A DNA stretch of 64,000 nt from Nocardia sienata NBRC 100364 (lineage in GTDB: Bacteria; Actinomycetota; Actinomycetes; Mycobacteriales; Mycobacteriaceae), in the NCBI RefSeq assembly GCF_001613205.1, contig NZ_BDBX01000021.1:1-64000 (forward strand). The letters run 5' to 3'. Below the pieces are notes generated by a model that was not told where the DNA came from, searched no databases, and worked only from the letters and a program-made list of their open reading frames with translations. A program made the translations under genes and the position numbers. Below are positions 62,294 through 64,000 of this stretch, in pieces (the first letter of the stretch is position 1; the number at the start of each line of letters is the position of its first letter).

Positions 62294-62692
62294 GTGACGT
62301 ATCTGCGGATCAAGGAAGCCGCCGGACTGCTCGGGGTCAGCGATGACACCGTGCGGCGCTGGATAGATCAGGGACGGCTGCCCTCGGTCCGGCTGGAAAA
62401 CGGTCGCAAGGGTGTGCGGGGCCGGGATCTGGCCGAATTCGCGCGGCAGCACGCCGAAGCACCCGAACCCGGGGTGACCGTGGCGGCCTCGGCCCGCAAC
62501 AGGATGCGCGGCATCGTGACCCGGGTGGTCACCGATACGGTGATGGCGCAGGTTGAGATGCAGGCCGGGCCGTTCCGGCTGGTTTCCCTGCTGAGCCGGG
62601 AGTCGGTGGACGAACTCGGTATCGAGGTGGGCAGCGTGACGGTCGCGTCGGTCAAATCGACGCATGTGGTGGTCGAGATCCCGGAGAGTTGA
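62294..62692 (+). CDS. HTH-TOBE molybdate-binding regulator (ModE-like)
   Basis: The 132-aa protein combines an excisionase/MerR-type helix-turn-helix (YLRIKEAAGLLGVSDDTVRRWIDQGRLP, first 30 residues) with a single TOBE (molybdopterin/molybdate-binding) domain in the second half (RMRGIVTRVVTDTVMAQVEM; VTVASVKSTHVVVEIPES). Such proteins sense molybdate and control the mod genes or store the oxyanion. It is directly followed by modA (2 nt gap), so it likely regulates its own operon. Start GTG 62294, leaderless. Confidence 0.9.
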   Translation: MTYLRIKEAAGLLGVSDDTVRRWIDQGRLPSVRLENGRKGVRGRDLAEFARQHAEAPEPGVTVAASARNRMRGIVTRVVTDTVMAQVEMQAGPFRLVSLLSRESVDELGIEVGSVTVASVKSTHVVVEIPES

Positions 62693-62694
62693 CG

Positions 62695-63492
62695 ATGACG
62701 ACGACAACAGGGCGGGTAGTGCGCCGGCTGGCCCCGGTGGCGGTGCTGATGGCCGTGCTGGCGGGCTGTGCCGGCCAGGACTCCGGGGACGCCTCCGGCG
62801 GTTCGGGTGACGGGATCACCGGGACCGTCACCGTGTTCGCCGCGGCCTCGCTCACCGAAACCTTCACCACCCTCGGCGAACAGTTCGAACAGGCACATCC
62901 CGGGGTCGCTGTGGTGTTCGGCTTCGGCGGCAGTTCGGCGCTGGCCGAACAGATCGCCCAGGGCGCACCGGCCGATGTGTTCGCCTCCGCCGCGCCGCGC
63001 AATATGGAGCAGGTGATCGAATCGGGCGATATCACCGCCGCGCCGGTCACCTTCGTCGGTAACCGGCTCGAGATCGCGGTGCCCGCCGGTAATCCGGGCA
63101 GTATCAGCGGGCTGGCCGATTTCGGCCGTCCTGGACCGCGGATCGCATTGTGTGCCGAACAGGTGCCCTGCGGTGCGGCCGCCGACAAGGTTTTCGCCGC
63201 GGCCGGTGTCACCCCGCAGCCCGATACCCGCGAACCCGATGTGAAAGCCGTCCTGACCAAGGTAACGCTGGGTGAGGTCGACGCCGCGCTGGTGTACCGG
63301 ACCGATATCCGGGCCGCGGGCGACGAGGTCACCGGGATCGAGTTCCCGGAATCGGAGAAGGCGATCAACGACTATCCGATCGCGCCGGTGGCCCAGGCGC
63401 CCAATCCGGTCGCCGCCGCGGCGTTCGTCGATTTCGTTCTGTCACCGCAGGCGCGCACGGTTTTCACCACGGCCGGTTTCGATACACCGTGA
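62695..63492 (+). CDS. modA: Molybdate-binding lipoprotein of the ABC importer
   Basis: The 265-aa periplasmic-type binding protein has a lipoprotein signal (AVLAGC, Cys25) and ModA marks (TVFAAASLTETFTTLGEQFE; VVFGFGGSSALAEQIAQGAPADVFASA in parts; VPCGAAADKVF). It binds molybdate or tungstate outside the membrane and delivers it to ModB. ATG 62695 has GGAG upstream; TTG 62689 is an alternative. Its TGA overlaps the GTG of modB. Confidence 0.95.
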   Translation: MTTTTGRVVRRLAPVAVLMAVLAGCAGQDSGDASGGSGDGITGTVTVFAAASLTETFTTLGEQFEQAHPGVAVVFGFGGSSALAEQIAQGAPADVFASAAPRNMEQVIESGDITAAPVTFVGNRLEIAVPAGNPGSISGLADFGRPGPRIALCAEQVPCGAAADKVFAAAGVTPQPDTREPDVKAVLTKVTLGEVDAALVYRTDIRAAGDEVTGIEFPESEKAINDYPIAPVAQAPNPVAAAAFVDFVLSPQARTVFTTAGFDTP

Positions 63493-64000
63493 GCGCCGGC
63501 CCGGTGCGGCACCGGACGACGGCGCTGCGCCGGCGCCGGGCGGTCCGGGGCCGGCGGCCGATCGTCCTGGTCGCACCCGCGCTGCTGGCACTGGGGTTCC
63601 TGATCGTCCCCCTGGCCGGGCTGCTGGTCCGGGCGCCGTGGCGAGATCTGCCCGCGCGGTTGCTTTCCGCGGAAGTGGGACAGGCGCTGCGCCTGTCGCT
63701 GGTGTGCGCGAGCCTGGCCACCGCGCTGTGCCTGGTACTGGGCATCCCATTGGCCTGGCTGCTGGCCCGCGGCGATCTGCCCGGCCGCGGACTGGTGCGG
63801 GCGCTGGTCACCGTTCCCCTGGTACTGCCACCCGTGGTCGGCGGAGTGGCATTGCTGCTGGTACTCGGCCGCCGCGGGCTGGTCGGACAGTACCTCTACG
63901 ACTGGTTCGGGGTGGCGCTGCCCTTCACCACCGCGGCGGTGGTGGTGGCGGAGGCCTTCGTGGCGATGCCCTTTCTGGTGATCTCGGTGGAGGGTGCGCT
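63489..64000 (+). CDS. modB: Molybdate ABC permease, cut by the window edge
   Basis: GTG 63489 overlaps the stop of modA (GTGA). The visible 170 codons encode a basic N-terminus and four or so transmembrane helices (VLVAPALLALGFLIVPLAGLL; LSLVCASLATALCLVLGIPLAW; VTVPLVLPPVVGGVALLLVLG, etc.), typical of ModB. The gene runs off the right end; modC probably follows. Confidence 0.93.
   Translation, partial: MSAGPVRHRTTALRRRRAVRGRRPIVLVAPALLALGFLIVPLAGLLVRAPWRDLPARLLSAEVGQALRLSLVCASLATALCLVLGIPLAWLLARGDLPGRGLVRALVTVPLVLPPVVGGVALLLVLGRRGLVGQYLYDWFGVALPFTTAAVVVAEAFVAMPFLVISVEGA

Overview
The window looks like a chromosome segment from a high-GC member of the Mycobacteriales, most likely Nocardia or a close relative. 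The signs are strong GC bias at third codon positions, frequent GTG and TTG starts, and many leaderless starts (a TANNNT box 6-7 nt before the start codon). Gene content agrees: type VII secretion (WXG100) proteins, an F420-type luciferase-fold oxidoreductase, and gene neighbourhoods I remember from Mycobacterium tuberculosis (glnE-glnA2-caeA-panB, and the DUF4178-DUF4247-DUF350-speE-like block). No rRNA, tRNA, CRISPR array or complete insertion sequence was recognised. The only structural RNA gene is rnpB (RNase P RNA, minus strand, about 56971-57389).

Layout. 1-9150 is accessory. It holds a broken WXG100-like gene, small unknown genes, two tandem methyltransferases (one frameshifted in a G7 tract), an LLM oxidoreductase and a type VII secretion toxin cassette: two WXG100 proteins, a 496-aa protein with a C-terminal ADP-ribosyltransferase domain, and a putative immunity protein. 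9256-13694 carries a CoA transferase, a MetE-like protein preceded by a near-perfect palindrome, and a cytochrome P450 without its ExxR motif. 13941-20273 is the most intriguing block: a tightly coupled four-gene operon (unknown coiled-coil protein, RecB/Cas4-like nuclease with a cysteine cluster, unknown protein, SF1 helicase), followed at once by a cytoplasmic-looking subtilase and an 86-aa protein. It is followed by a Ser/Thr kinase and an FAD monooxygenase.

23661-26829 is the conserved speE-like membrane operon. 26935-30438 is an AT-richer block with a large secreted repeat protein, a small unknown protein and two YbaB-like proteins. Next come a GntR-ABC transporter operon with its own palindromic operator, and a CHAP-domain protein that looks like a type VII substrate. 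36665-54002 is the conserved nitrogen and pantothenate core: glnA1, RDD and DUF4191 proteins, glnE, glnA2, caeA-like, panB, prolyl aminopeptidase and a CHAD protein. An M20 peptidase, a monoacylglycerol lipase (preceded by two Arg-rich mini-ORFs) and an LpqM-like protease sit between its parts. 54145-64000 has small secreted proteins, an NmrA-like reductase, rnpB, an alpha/beta hydrolase, a DUF4870 protein, a FabG-like reductase, a second M20 peptidase, a GNAT protein and the start of a molybdate uptake operon (TOBE regulator, modA, modB), which is cut by the window edge.

Glutamine metabolism is the clearest joint function. GlnA1 carries the Tyr that GlnE adenylylates, GlnE is encoded about 6 kb away, and GlnA2 is an unadenylylated-type paralogue. 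All calls come from reading the sequence. No database search was run, and references to M. tuberculosis gene order are from memory.
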